A DNA stretch of 64,000 nt from an uncultured Tateyamaria sp. (lineage in GTDB: Bacteria; Pseudomonadota; Alphaproteobacteria; Rhodobacterales; Rhodobacteraceae): NCBI RefSeq assembly GCF_947504105.1, contig NZ_CANNGP010000001.1, positions 244,003 to 308,002 of the forward strand, written 5' to 3'. The translations under genes were made by a program, and so were the position numbers. Each line of letters begins with the position of its first letter. Position 1 is the first letter of the stretch. Below, one piece after another: positions 31,004 to 41,234 of this stretch. The notes below the pieces were generated by a model. It saw only the letters and a list, made by a program, of their open reading frames with translations. It was not told the DNA's origin and did no database searches.

Positions 31004-32824
31004 ATGTGTGGAATTGTTGGAGTTCTGGGCAACCATGAAGTGGCGCCCATTCTGGTCGAGGCCCTGAAGCGGCTCGAGTATCGCGGTTATGACAGTGCTG
31101 GGATCGCGACGATCAACGGAGGTACCCTGGATCGGCGTCGTGCTGTGGGAAAGCTGGTGAACCTGAGCGACAAGCTGGTGCACGAACCGCTTGCCGGCAA
31201 GGCGGGTATCGGACACACACGCTGGGCGACACACGGAGGACCAAGCGTGGGCAACGCGCACCCTCACCGCGCAGGTCCAGTCGCCGTCGTGCACAACGGG
31301 ATCATCGAAAACTTCCGCGAGTTGCGTGCCGAACTGGCAGAGTCCGGTATCAGCTTTGAAACCGAAACTGATACAGAAACTGTCGCCCTCATGACGCACC
31401 ACCACATGCAGCAAGGTGCGGCACCGGTCGAGGCTGCCTTCAAGACACTGGCCCGGCTTGAGGGCGCATTTGCCTTAGCTTTTCTTTTCGACGGGCACGA
31501 CGACCTGATTGTCGCCGCGCGCAAGGGGTCACCCCTTGCGATCGGTCATGGCGATGGTGAAATGTTCGTAGGTTCAGACGCGATTGCATTGGCCCCATTG
31601 ACGGACCGCATCACGTATCTGGAGGAAGGCGACCGCGCCGTTGTCACCCGCCAAGGGGTTGAAATCCGGGATGTCAACGGAACGCTGGCCAATCGCGCAG
31701 TACGTCAGATCCAGATGGACGCTGCCCGCGTCGACAAGGCTGGGCACAAGCACTTCATGGCCAAGGAAATCGCCGAACAGCCCAGCGTGCTGAACAATAC
31801 GCTTGCAAACTACTTGAGCAGCGATGGTACAATCACCCTGCCGGATCCGGGCATCGACTTCAAAAACATTGACCGACTGACCATGGTCGCCTGCGGTACA
31901 GCATACTATGCCTGCCTGACGGCGAAGTATTGGTTCGAACAGATCGCGCGCATACCAGTCGAGGTCGATGTCGCCTCGGAATTCCGGTACCGTGAACCTC
32001 CCATCCCGGGCCGCACCTTGGCCCTGTTTGTCAGCCAATCGGGCGAAACGGCCGACACACTCGCCGCTCTACGTTATTGCGAATGCAAGGCGGACAAGAT
32101 CGTATCGGTGATCAACGTTCCCGAAAGCTCCATCGCACGCGAAAGCGATCTGGCCCTGCCAATCCACGCGGGCGTTGAAGTTGGTGTGGCGTCGACCAAG
32201 GCCTTCACCTGCCAATTGACGGTTCTTTTGATGTTGGCCTTGCGTGCAGCGTTGGACCGTGGGGAAATCGATGCAACAGCATTTGCCGACCACGTATCTG
32301 CCCTGCGCAGCCTGCCGGCACTTATGACCCATGGCATAGACCGGAGCGCTGCGATGAAGCGTACTGCGCGCAAGTTGGCCGAGGCGCGCGATATCTTGTT
32401 CCTGGGGCGTGGCGTTATGTATCCGCTCGCGCTGGAGGGAGCCCTTAAATTGAAAGAAATCAGCTATATACATGCCGAAGCTTATGCATCAGGCGAATTG
32501 AAGCATGGTCCTATCGCACTGATCGACAAACATGTTCCCGTAGTTGTCATGGCGCCCAAGGACGGGTTGTTCGACAAAACGGTGTCGAACATGCAGGAGG
32601 TCATGGCGCGCAAGGGTAAGGTGGTCTTGGTGTCGAATGCAGATGGCATTTCAGAGGCTGGCGATGGCGTTTGGTCCGAGATCGCGATGCCGGACTGCCC
32701 CGATATCGTGGCGCCGATCCTATACGCCCTGCCAGCGCAGCTGCTTGCCTACCACACAGCTGTCGCCAAGGGCACGGACGTAGATCAGCCCCGTAACCTT
32801 GCCAAGTCCGTGACTGTGGAATGA
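31004..32824 (+). CDS. glmS: Glutamine--fructose-6-phosphate aminotransferase (isomerising)
   Basis: MCGIVGVLGNHEVAPILVEALKRLEYRGYDSAGIAT; two SIS domains; QPRNLAKSVTVE C-terminus. Confidence 0.98.
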   Translation: MCGIVGVLGNHEVAPILVEALKRLEYRGYDSAGIATINGGTLDRRRAVGKLVNLSDKLVHEPLAGKAGIGHTRWATHGGPSVGNAHPHRAGPVAVVHNGIIENFRELRAELAESGISFETETDTETVALMTHHHMQQGAAPVEAAFKTLARLEGAFALAFLFDGHDDLIVAARKGSPLAIGHGDGEMFVGSDAIALAPLTDRITYLEEGDRAVVTRQGVEIRDVNGTLANRAVRQIQMDAARVDKAGHKHFMAKEIAEQPSVLNNTLANYLSSDGTITLPDPGIDFKNIDRLTMVACGTAYYACLTAKYWFEQIARIPVEVDVASEFRYREPPIPGRTLALFVSQSGETADTLAALRYCECKADKIVSVINVPESSIARESDLALPIHAGVEVGVASTKAFTCQLTVLLMLALRAALDRGEIDATAFADHVSALRSLPALMTHGIDRSAAMKRTARKLAEARDILFLGRGVMYPLALEGALKLKEISYIHAEAYASGELKHGPIALIDKHVPVVVMAPKDGLFDKTVSNMQEVMARKGKVVLVSNADGISEAGDGVWSEIAMPDCPDIVAPILYALPAQLLAYHTAVAKGTDVDQPRNLAKSVTVE

Positions 32825-33495
32825 CACCGGAAGAGACACTGGATCAGATCAAGGCCCATGCTGACGCAGAACGTGCGACAGGGGCCAAAGCCTACCACAA
32901 GTCCGAGCGGCTGCATTTGGGCGTGCCCAACCCGGTGCTGAATGATCTGTCCAAACAGTGGCGGCAAGCTCTGGATGTACCTGCCCGCGTCGCGTTGGCA
33001 GGTGGATTATGGCAGACAGATATATACGAAGCGCGCGTCGCTGCAGCCAAACTACTGACCCAGGCGCGCATCCGGCCCGATGATGAGGCTTGGGCACTGA
33101 TTGCATCATGGGTGCCGGATTTCGACAGCTGGGCCATCGCCGATCACGCTTGCATGGCCGGTCAGAAACGGCTCGTTGCCGATCCGACACGTTTGGATCA
33201 GGTCGAGAAGTGGACGCACTCAGACCGCATGTGGACACGCCGCGCGGCCCTTGTCATCACCTTGCCATGGACCAAGCAAAACAATCCCAAACCGCTGGAT
33301 ATCGAAATTCGCGACCGGGTGCTGGGCTGGGCTGCAACCTACGTGCCGGACCATACATGGTTCATCCAGAAAGCAATTGCATGGTGGGTCCGCGAGCTCT
33401 CAAAACACGACACACCGCGTGCATTGGCATTCCTTGAGGCGCACAGCGAAGCAATGAAACCTTTCGCGCGACGTGAAGCAGGCAAATACCTCTGA
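32821..33495 (+). CDS. DNA alkylation repair (AlkD-like HEAT) protein
   Basis: HEAT-like: WADHACMAGQKRLV-like segment; WTHSDRMWTRRAALVI; WFIQKAIAWWVRELSKHD; ATGA overlap with glmS. Confidence 0.88.
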   Translation: MTPEETLDQIKAHADAERATGAKAYHKSERLHLGVPNPVLNDLSKQWRQALDVPARVALAGGLWQTDIYEARVAAAKLLTQARIRPDDEAWALIASWVPDFDSWAIADHACMAGQKRLVADPTRLDQVEKWTHSDRMWTRRAALVITLPWTKQNNPKPLDIEIRDRVLGWAATYVPDHTWFIQKAIAWWVRELSKHDTPRALAFLEAHSEAMKPFARREAGKYL

Positions 33496-33520
33496 CCGCC
33501 ACGGACCGACCGGCAAACAG

Positions 33521-33970
33521 CTATCCGGCAAAGACGTCAACGTCAGGCAAACCTGTCAACGGCGCTCCCAAGGCCTGCATCGCCTCAAGCGATAGACGGC
33601 TGCCGGCAGTGTCCGGTCCATCGATGGGGATCAGTGTCACATCCACCGTCTTGTTGGTTTCGGCGTAATACACCCGACCGTTCTGTTCGACGGATACCAG
33701 CGGCGTTTTCAGCCACAAGCCGGGCTCTGCCGCATTTCCAAGGGATGCAACGGTGCGCCCGAGCGTCCCCACCGAAACCTCCGGTTTACCTTCGGAGCCG
33801 GTGGTTGACTGATTCTCACCCGGATCATCCGCATCAGTTTCCGGAGCGGAGACACCAGTGTCGACGGACTGCTCGGCAGTTGGCGCAGGCCTGGAACCGC
33901 CTGCCCATTCAGGCAACGCATCGCATCCCGCCACACCCAGAACGCAGGCACTCAACACAATCCAACGCAT
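33521..33970 (-). CDS. Hypothetical lipoprotein
   Basis: MRWIVLSACVLGVAGCDALPEWAGG lipobox; start chosen at 33970. Confidence 0.65.
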   Translation of the reverse strand: MRWIVLSACVLGVAGCDALPEWAGGSRPAPTAEQSVDTGVSAPETDADDPGENQSTTGSEGKPEVSVGTLGRTVASLGNAAEPGLWLKTPLVSVEQNGRVYYAETNKTVDVTLIPIDGPDTAGSRLSLEAMQALGAPLTGLPDVDVFAG

Positions 33971-34046
33971 TCTCACACCTCGACTTTGGTCCATTGTCGC
34001 GCAATGCCCCTTGCAGCTAGGCCACGCGATGCCTACCAATTAACCT

Positions 34047-35054
34047 ATGACAGCCCCTTTGATCGACCCCTTCCAGCGCGCCATCACCTATCTGCGCGTT
34101 TCCGTCACCGACCGGTGTGATTTCCGATGTGTTTACTGTATGTCGGAAAACATGACCTTTCTGCCGAAGAAAGAGTTGCTGACCTTGGAAGAACTGGACC
34201 GCATGTGTTCAACCTTTGTCGACCTCGGCGTGCAAAAACTGCGGATCACCGGCGGCGAACCGCTGGTGCGGCGGGATATCATGACCTTTTTCAGCGGCAT
34301 GGGGCGGCATCTCGAGGCCGGATCGCTCAAAGAGCTGACACTGACGACCAATGGCAGCCAGTTGGAACGGTTCGCTAAAGATCTGTATGCCGCTGGTGTA
34401 CGCCGCGTGAACGTGTCGCTTGACACTTTGGATGAGAGCAAGTTCGCGGATATCACCCGCTGGGGCCGTCTGCCTCAAGTGCTGCGCGGCATTGATGCCG
34501 CACAGGCTGCGGGGCTGCGGATCAAGATCAACGCCGTTGCGCTCAAAGGCTTCAACGAAGACGAACTGCCAACAATCACCCAATGGTGCGCCGAGCGCGA
34601 CATGGACCTCACGTGGATCGAGGTCATGCCCATGGGCGACATCGGCAACGAGGATCGCTTAGGCCAGTACTGGTCATTGAAAGATGTGCGTGCCCGATAT
34701 GCCGAACACTACACCGTCACCGACTTGGCCGAGCGTACGGGCGGTCCTGCCCGATATGTGCGGCTCGAGGAAACTGGTCAGAAGATCGGCTTCATCACGC
34801 CACTGAGCCACAACTTCTGCGAAAGCTGCAACCGTGTGCGGATCACCTGCACGGGTGAGATTTATATGTGCCTCGGCCAAGAGGACATGGCCGAGCTGCG
34901 CGCGCCGCTGCGTGATTTCCCCGAAGACGACGGCCCGCTCAAGAATGCAATTCGCGCGGCCATTGCGCTCAAACCCAAGGGGCACGATTTCGACTATTCC
35001 CGGCAACGGTTGGACGGACAGATGCCTCGGCACATGAGCCACACGGGCGGCTAG
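34047..35054 (+). CDS. moaA: GTP 3',8-cyclase (molybdenum cofactor biosynthesis)
   Basis: [26 protein letters not shown] radical-SAM; [24 protein letters not shown]-terminal cluster. Confidence 0.98.
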   Translation: MTAPLIDPFQRAITYLRVSVTDRCDFRCVYCMSENMTFLPKKELLTLEELDRMCSTFVDLGVQKLRITGGEPLVRRDIMTFFSGMGRHLEAGSLKELTLTTNGSQLERFAKDLYAAGVRRVNVSLDTLDESKFADITRWGRLPQVLRGIDAAQAAGLRIKINAVALKGFNEDELPTITQWCAERDMDLTWIEVMPMGDIGNEDRLGQYWSLKDVRARYAEHYTVTDLAERTGGPARYVRLEETGQKIGFITPLSHNFCESCNRVRITCTGEIYMCLGQEDMAELRAPLRDFPEDDGPLKNAIRAAIALKPKGHDFDYSRQRLDGQMPRHMSHTGG

Positions 35055-35061
35055 GTACATC

Positions 35062-36357
35062 ATGCGGCCCACGGCCCTGTTCCGACTCTATCGCGCACTC
35101 AGCGCGGTAGCCCTTCCCTTTGCCGCGCGCTCTGCCGTGAACAAGTTACGCCGGGCTGGTGTTACCGTGGATCGCGCACATGAACGTTTGGGACACGCCA
35201 GCGCCGAGCGTCCACTTGGTACAGTGATCTGGTTTCACGGAGCGTCGGTGGGTGAGGCGAAATCGGTCCTGCCGCTGATCACCCGCATCTGCGACGTGGC
35301 CCCGGAGGTGAAGGTCCTACTGACATCCGGCACCGCCACATCGGCCGAAGCCGTTGCTCCCCACCTGCCTGCAGGCACTATACACCAATTCAGCCCGCTG
35401 GACGGCACTGGCCCGCTTACCCGCTTTCTCGACCATTGGCGCCCCGATCTGTGTGTGCTTGTCGAATCCGAACTATGGCCCAACCTGCTCGACATATGCG
35501 CGCGCCGTGACCTGCCCATTGCCTTGCTCAACGCACGTTTGTCAGATCGCAGCGCTGACGGATGGAAGAAGTTTCCTGCAACTGCATCTTACGTTCTGCG
35601 GGGGATCACATGGGCACATTGCCAAGACCGACGCAGCCGCGATCACCTGCGCGACATGGGACTGGCCGCGGCTGAACAAGCCACTAACCTGAAATCCATT
35701 CTCGGATCACCACGTGTGAAGCAGGAACAGCTGGATGCGGCATACAACGCACTGGGTGGACGGCCTGTCTGGGTCGCCGTCTCGACCCATCCCGGCGAGG
35801 AAGAGCAGGTGCTGGCCGCGCACAGTGCCCTGTTGACGGCACACCCGAACCTATGCCTGATCCTTGTTCCTCGGCACCCTGAGCGAGCAGACGATATCCT
35901 GACCCTGATCCGCGATGCCAGCCTGAGCGTTGCGCAGCGCAGCAAAGACCAGACACTGGATGACCCTGCACAGGTCTACCTTGCCGATACGATGGGCGAG
36001 ACAGATCTGTGGTACGCTCTCAGCCCAATAGTGTTTCTGGGTGGATCATTTTCCGATGTCGGGGGGCACACTCCGTTTGAACCTGCTGCAGCCCATACAG
36101 CGATCTTGCATGGACCAAACTACGCGAACTTTGCCGAAGCCTATGCCGCCTTTCAGATGAAGGATGCGAGCGTACAGGTCAAAGACAGCACAGCCCTTGC
36201 AAGAGAAGTCGATGCTCTGCTCACACACCCAAGCCGGGCCGCACAACTGGCCGCCAATGCCCGTCCCCTCGCCCCTACGGGTACAAAGGTGCTGGACTCG
36301 ATTGCGCAGCACCTCTTCTCTCTGATGGATGGTCAGGCTATGGACCCCCATGCCTGA
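35062..36357 (+). CDS. waaA: 3-deoxy-D-manno-octulosonic acid transferase
   Basis: WFHGASVGEAKSVLPLI; VESELWPNLLDICARRDLPIALLNARLSDRSADGWKKFP; VFLGGSFSDVGGHTPFEPAA. Confidence 0.95.
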   Translation: MRPTALFRLYRALSAVALPFAARSAVNKLRRAGVTVDRAHERLGHASAERPLGTVIWFHGASVGEAKSVLPLITRICDVAPEVKVLLTSGTATSAEAVAPHLPAGTIHQFSPLDGTGPLTRFLDHWRPDLCVLVESELWPNLLDICARRDLPIALLNARLSDRSADGWKKFPATASYVLRGITWAHCQDRRSRDHLRDMGLAAAEQATNLKSILGSPRVKQEQLDAAYNALGGRPVWVAVSTHPGEEEQVLAAHSALLTAHPNLCLILVPRHPERADDILTLIRDASLSVAQRSKDQTLDDPAQVYLADTMGETDLWYALSPIVFLGGSFSDVGGHTPFEPAAAHTAILHGPNYANFAEAYAAFQMKDASVQVKDSTALAREVDALLTHPSRAAQLAANARPLAPTGTKVLDSIAQHLFSLMDGQAMDPHA

Positions 36358-37399
36358 TCTTGCCGATATCGACGTCATTGCCCCGAATTTCAAACGGCGG
36401 CTTTCCGGGGTAACGGCAACTGTCGCACGGCTTGTGCCGTTGCAGGCACAATCCATCGCCATCACCGCCTGCGCACCGGAAATGCCGGATGACGTACCGA
36501 ACATCCCCTGGCCACGCCTTCTGACCATGCCGCGCAGCGGGCCCTCGGGCGCGCGGGTCTGGCACGCCCGGCGCAATGTCGAGATGATCGCGGGTTTGGC
36601 TCTGAGCGGTCTGCTGGGCAAGCGGCTCAAGCTGCTCTTCACCTCGGCCAGCCAGCGCCACCACACCGGACTGACCAAGGCGCTGATCGCGCGGATGGAC
36701 GCGGTCATCGCCACATCTGCCAAGACGGCCAGCTACCTCGAACGCGAGGCTACGGTCATCCACCACGGCATCGATACCGACACCTTTGCGCCGCATCCTG
36801 ACAAGGCGGTGTTGAGAAACGAACTCGGCCTGCCCAGTGGGCCGCTTGCGGGTTGTTTCGGACGCATTCGGGCGCAAAAGGGCACGGATGTCTTCGTTGA
36901 TGCAATGATCCGGGTACTGAACGATCATCCAAACGCAGCCGCCATTGTCATGGGCCGGGCCGTCGAAAAGGACCAGGGTTTTCTCGACGATCTCAAAGCT
37001 CGTGTGCAGGCAGCCGACCTCGCTGATCGGCTGCTCTTCCTGCCGGAGATTCCCGTCTGGGAAACCCCCCGCCTCTACCAGGCTCTCGACATCTATATTG
37101 CGCCGCAGCGATGGGAGGGCTTTGGCCTCACTCCGCTTGAGGCCATGGCCTGCGGTGCGCCCGCCATCGCAACCCGCGTCGGCGCGTTCGAAGAGCTGAT
37201 TGTCGATGGGCGGACAGGAACACTCATCGACGCTGGTGATGTCGACCAGATGGTAGATGCATCGACCGCGCTGCTGGCCGATCCAGACAGATTGAAGGAA
37301 TGGTCAAGCAACGCTCGTCAACATATGGTCAACCACTTCCAGCTTCAGCAGGAAGCGGACGCCATCATCGCGATCTACAGAGAACTTCTAAGCTCCTGA
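36350..37399 (+). CDS. Glycosyltransferase family 4 (LPS core type)
   Basis: GCFGRIRAQKGTDVFVDAMIRVL; QRWEGFGLTPLEAMACGAPAIATRVGAFEELI; 8-bp overlap with waaA. Confidence 0.9.
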   Translation: MPDLADIDVIAPNFKRRLSGVTATVARLVPLQAQSIAITACAPEMPDDVPNIPWPRLLTMPRSGPSGARVWHARRNVEMIAGLALSGLLGKRLKLLFTSASQRHHTGLTKALIARMDAVIATSAKTASYLEREATVIHHGIDTDTFAPHPDKAVLRNELGLPSGPLAGCFGRIRAQKGTDVFVDAMIRVLNDHPNAAAIVMGRAVEKDQGFLDDLKARVQAADLADRLLFLPEIPVWETPRLYQALDIYIAPQRWEGFGLTPLEAMACGAPAIATRVGAFEELIVDGRTGTLIDAGDVDQMVDASTALLADPDRLKEWSSNARQHMVNHFQLQQEADAIIAIYRELLSS

Positions 37400-37440
37400 A
37401 GGGACGGCGGGTGGGGCGATCTGCCAAAGGCAGGAGCGTC
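37395..37440. repeat. Dispersed hairpin repeat, copy A
   Basis: CCTGAAGGGACGGCGGGTGGGGCGATCTGCCAAAGGCAGGAGCGTC; shares CCTGAAGGGACGGCGGG and the hairpin position with copy B (48834-48896). Confidence 0.65.
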
Positions 37441-37448
37441 ACACGAAG

Positions 37449-38615
37449 TCACGATGCAATCGGTAACCGCTGCTCCACAATCTCCGCCCACCATGAACAA
37501 CCCGCAGGAATCGCCTCGTCATTGAAGTTGTATTCCGGATGATGAACCATAGCCGTGTCACCGTTACCCATAAGGATATAAGCCCCGGGACGTTCCTCCA
37601 GCATAAAGGCGAAATCCTCGCCTCCCATAACCAACGCAGCCTCTTCGCATTGCCCTGACACCGACCGCGCCACGTCAGCAGCAAATTCCGTCTGCTCATC
37701 ATGGTTCACCATCACCGGGTAGTTCCGGTTGTAATTCACCCGTGCCACACCGCCAAAGGTGCTGGCAACGCCCTCGCAGATCTCGACCACCCGCTTTTCA
37801 GCCAGATCTCGCGCCTCGGCACTCATGGTGCGTACCGTACCCATGATCTGCACCGTTTGCGGGATCACGTTAAACGCCTTAGACGATGTCTCGAACGACG
37901 TGATGGACACCACGATCCGGTCGATCGGGTCCGCATTGCGGCTCACGATCGATTGCAGCATCGTCACGGCATGAGACGCCATCAGGGTCGTATCGATTGT
38001 CTCGTGCGGCTTGGCAGCATGTCCGCCAAGACCTTCGAACTCGATTTCAAGCAGATCGGTTGCCGCAAAAAACGGCCCCGGACGGATAGAAAACTCGCCC
38101 ACAGGCCGACCCGGCCAGTTGTGCATGCCGTAGACTTCGTGAATGCCCCACCGATCCATCATGCCGTCATTGCACATCTCGCGACCGCCGCCGCCGCCCT
38201 CTTCCGCAGGCTGGAAGATCACGACAACCGATCCGTCAAAGATCCGCGTTTCCGAAAGATACTGCGCGGCCCCAAGCAGCATCGCCGTGTGCCCATCATG
38301 GCCGCAGGCATGCATGGCCCCGTCGGTTTTCGACGCATATTCAACGCCGGTCGCCTCGTGGATTGGCAGCGCATCCATATCTGCGCGCAGACCAATGACC
38401 TTGCCCGATCCATCAGCCTTCCCTTTGATCACGCCCACGACGCCGGTGCGTCCGATCCCTTCAACCACTTCATCACAGCCAAAAGCGCGCAGCTTTTCGG
38501 CCACCAGCGCGCTGGTGCGATGGGTATCGAACAGAATTTCGGGATGCTGATGGATGTCACGTCGCCACGCAGTGATGTCGGCGTGCATTTCGGCAAAGCG
38601 GTTCTTGATGGGCAT
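37449..38615 (-). CDS. M20-family amidohydrolase (hippurate-hydrolase-like)
   Basis: GLRADMDALPIHEATGVEYASKTDGAMHACGHDGHTAMLLGAAQYL; FQPAEEGGGGG. Confidence 0.95.
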   Translation of the reverse strand: MPIKNRFAEMHADITAWRRDIHQHPEILFDTHRTSALVAEKLRAFGCDEVVEGIGRTGVVGVIKGKADGSGKVIGLRADMDALPIHEATGVEYASKTDGAMHACGHDGHTAMLLGAAQYLSETRIFDGSVVVIFQPAEEGGGGGREMCNDGMMDRWGIHEVYGMHNWPGRPVGEFSIRPGPFFAATDLLEIEFEGLGGHAAKPHETIDTTLMASHAVTMLQSIVSRNADPIDRIVVSITSFETSSKAFNVIPQTVQIMGTVRTMSAEARDLAEKRVVEICEGVASTFGGVARVNYNRNYPVMVNHDEQTEFAADVARSVSGQCEEAALVMGGEDFAFMLEERPGAYILMGNGDTAMVHHPEYNFNDEAIPAGCSWWAEIVEQRLPIAS

Positions 38616-38630
38616 TCATGCGTCCTTTGG

Positions 38631-39797
38631 TTACTGCGCAGGCATACGTTGTTCGACCAGTTCCACGAACCAGCTGGCGCCAGCGGGAATAGCTTCGTCA
38701 TCGAATTGATATTCGGGGTGATGCACCATCGGCCCATCCCCGTTCCCCAGCATGATGTAGGCGCCGGGACACGCATTCAACATAAACGAGAAATCCTCGG
38801 CCGCCATGATCGGGGGGATATCAGTGATCACATCCCCAGCAACGGCGCGGGCTGCCGCTGCAGCATACTCAGTATGTTCATCATGATTAATCGTGACCGG
38901 GTACCCAACGGTGTAATCCACCTTGGCTTCGCATTGGTAGGCTTGCGCCGTGGCGGTTACGATCTCGCTCACGCGCGCCTCCACGAAATCCCGCACCTCT
39001 GGGTCCAGCGCGCGAACCGTACCGGTCATCCGTGTGACCTGTGGGATAATGTTGTGCGTGTCGATGTCGGAATGCAGCGCGCAGACTGACACAACAGCCG
39101 AGGCTAGCGGGTCCACGTTCCGGCTCGCAATACTTTGCAAGCCCAGAATGATATGGGCCGCCGCCACATTGGGGTCGATGGACTGGTGTGGCGCGGCGGC
39201 GTGGCCGCCTTTGCCTGTCACCGTCACCTCAAATTCATCTGCTGAGGCCAGCAAAGCCCCCGGCCGAATGGCAAAGCTGCCCGTGGGCAGACCCGGCATG
39301 TTGTGCAGTCCATAAACTTCCTGAATGCCCCAACGATCAATCAGGCCATCATTGACCATCTCACGGCCCCCGCCGCCACCTTCCTCGGCAGGTTGAAAGG
39401 CGAGCACGACCGTACCGTCAAAGTTCCGCGTCTCGGCCAGATATTGCGCCGCACCCAGCAGGATCGATGTGTGCCCGTCATGGCCACAGGCATGCATTTT
39501 CCCTGGGTGCTTTGACGCGTAGTCGAGCCCTGTCGCTTCTTCGATCGGAAGCGCATCCATGTCGGCACGCAAACCAATAACGCGAGCATTCGTGTCCGTA
39601 CGGCCCTTGATGACTGCAACCACGCCGGTCTTGCCGATGCCCGTTGTGATGTCGTCAACACCGAAGTCTCGCAGCCGTTCCACAACGAAAGCCGCCGTTT
39701 CATGCACGTCGAAATCCAGCTCCGGATGCGCGTGCAGGTGTTGGCGCCAGCCCGTGATCTCGGCATGGGTCTCGGCAAGGCGGTTCTTGATGGGCAT
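38631..39797 (-). CDS. M20-family amidohydrolase (tandem paralogue)
   Basis: GLRADMDALPIEEATGLDYASKHPGKMHACGHDGHTSILLGAAQYL; FQPAEEGGGGGREM; start chosen at 39797. Confidence 0.95.
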   Translation of the reverse strand: MPIKNRLAETHAEITGWRQHLHAHPELDFDVHETAAFVVERLRDFGVDDITTGIGKTGVVAVIKGRTDTNARVIGLRADMDALPIEEATGLDYASKHPGKMHACGHDGHTSILLGAAQYLAETRNFDGTVVLAFQPAEEGGGGGREMVNDGLIDRWGIQEVYGLHNMPGLPTGSFAIRPGALLASADEFEVTVTGKGGHAAAPHQSIDPNVAAAHIILGLQSIASRNVDPLASAVVSVCALHSDIDTHNIIPQVTRMTGTVRALDPEVRDFVEARVSEIVTATAQAYQCEAKVDYTVGYPVTINHDEHTEYAAAAARAVAGDVITDIPPIMAAEDFSFMLNACPGAYIMLGNGDGPMVHHPEYQFDDEAIPAGASWFVELVEQRMPAQ

Positions 39798-39810
39798 CGT
39801 TGTGATCCTG

Positions 39811-41156
39811 TCAGACAGATGGGCCGAGGCGCATCTTGCTGCCATCGGAAAAACGGCTCAGGCGGAACCGTGACAGATCATGGCCCGGATCGTTGCCCGT
39901 GACCAGAGCGGCCAGCACCTTTCCCATGCCCGGCCCGATACCAAAGCCATGACCACTCATACCCGTTCCGATGGTCAGACCGGGCAATGCAGCCACCCGG
40001 TCCACGACAGGCACGACGTCGGGCATGGTGTCGATCATGCCCGCCCAGGCGGTCTTGATGCGAATGGGACCAAAATCGGGAAAAGCTCGTGAAACCCGCG
40101 TGTGAGTTGCGCAACTTTGCGGTGGTTTGGGGCCGGATTGAGAATCCGCATATCCTCGAACGGGCTCTGGCCATCCGCATCCCAACTGCGCGGCGTCGAC
40201 CACGCATCAGGATAGCAACGCGGTGCCGCGGGCAAAAACCGTGTGCCAAAAGGATCGGCGCGCAATTGGGCCAGGTATTTCGGCAATGCGCGAAACGCAT
40301 CCGGTCCCACAAAAAGCTCATGGAAGCCGCCTGCGGCAAGAGAATAGCCGCCATCCTTGCGCGGACGAAATGCGATGTCGTCATCTGCGCCACCACCCGG
40401 ATAGACCATCGGGAGGGGATCGGTTGCCGCCACCGTCGCACGCACTGACAACTGTGGCAGCGCAATACCATGACGACGAAGAAATAGTGCGGACCAAGCG
40501 CCCCCCGCCAGCACGACCCCGGACGCAGCAATACGGCCCTTTTCGGTGACGACACCCGCAACCCGTCCCGCTTGTATATCGAGTGTGCGCACGGCACAGT
40601 TCTCTACAATCGTTGCGCCAGCACGCGCGGCCACGCCGGCAAGTGCCGGCACCGCCACCCAAGGCTCAGCACGCATGTCGGACGCCGTGTATAGTGCCCC
40701 AGCGTACGCCCGGGACATTCCAGGGATCAGTTCGCCCACCTCGGCCGTACTCAAAAGGCGGCTGTCCACGCCATTTGCCTCGGCATATGGCAGCCAGTCT
40801 GCATAGCGGGCCATATCTGCGTCCGTTTTCGCAAGATAGGTCACCCCACCTTGCGTCAGGCCGATATCGACATTGGTACGCTGCGCCAGTTCGCGCCATA
40901 GACGGTTGGCTTCTGCCATGATGGGCAATTCATCCGGATCGCGTCCCTGTTGGCGGATCCAGCCCCAGTTGCGGCTCGATTGTTCGCCCGCAATACGCCC
41001 CTTTTCCAACAAGACAACCCCCTGCCCCGCCTCAGCCAGATAGAGAGCGGTACACACTCCGATGACCCCGCCTCCGATCACCACCACATCCGTCTCTGCC
41101 GGTGGCGGGCCCGGCCACGCAACAGGCAGATCTTCGTGGATGGGGAAACCCGTCAT
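39811..41156 (-). pseudogene. FAD-dependent oxidoreductase (DAO family), frameshifted
   Basis: Frame A 41156-40035 (VVIGGGVIGVCTALYLAEAGQGVVLLEKG ... TRGFHELFP) continues in frame B 40203-39811 (FPDFGPIRIKTAWAGMIDTMPDVVPVVDRVAALPGLTIGTGMSGHGFGIGPGMG). Confidence 0.85.
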
Positions 41157-41234
41157 CGCAGCCTCTCACGATTTGCATATTCGTTCCGAGGCGCAAAACT
41201 GCTATGAACCGGAAACTTTGCAGGCACCGCCCCG

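Noticed and set aside
37701-39089. 462-aa plus-strand ORF antisense to the M20 amidohydrolases
   Set aside because: Shadow ORF; the minus-strand products have clear family motifs.
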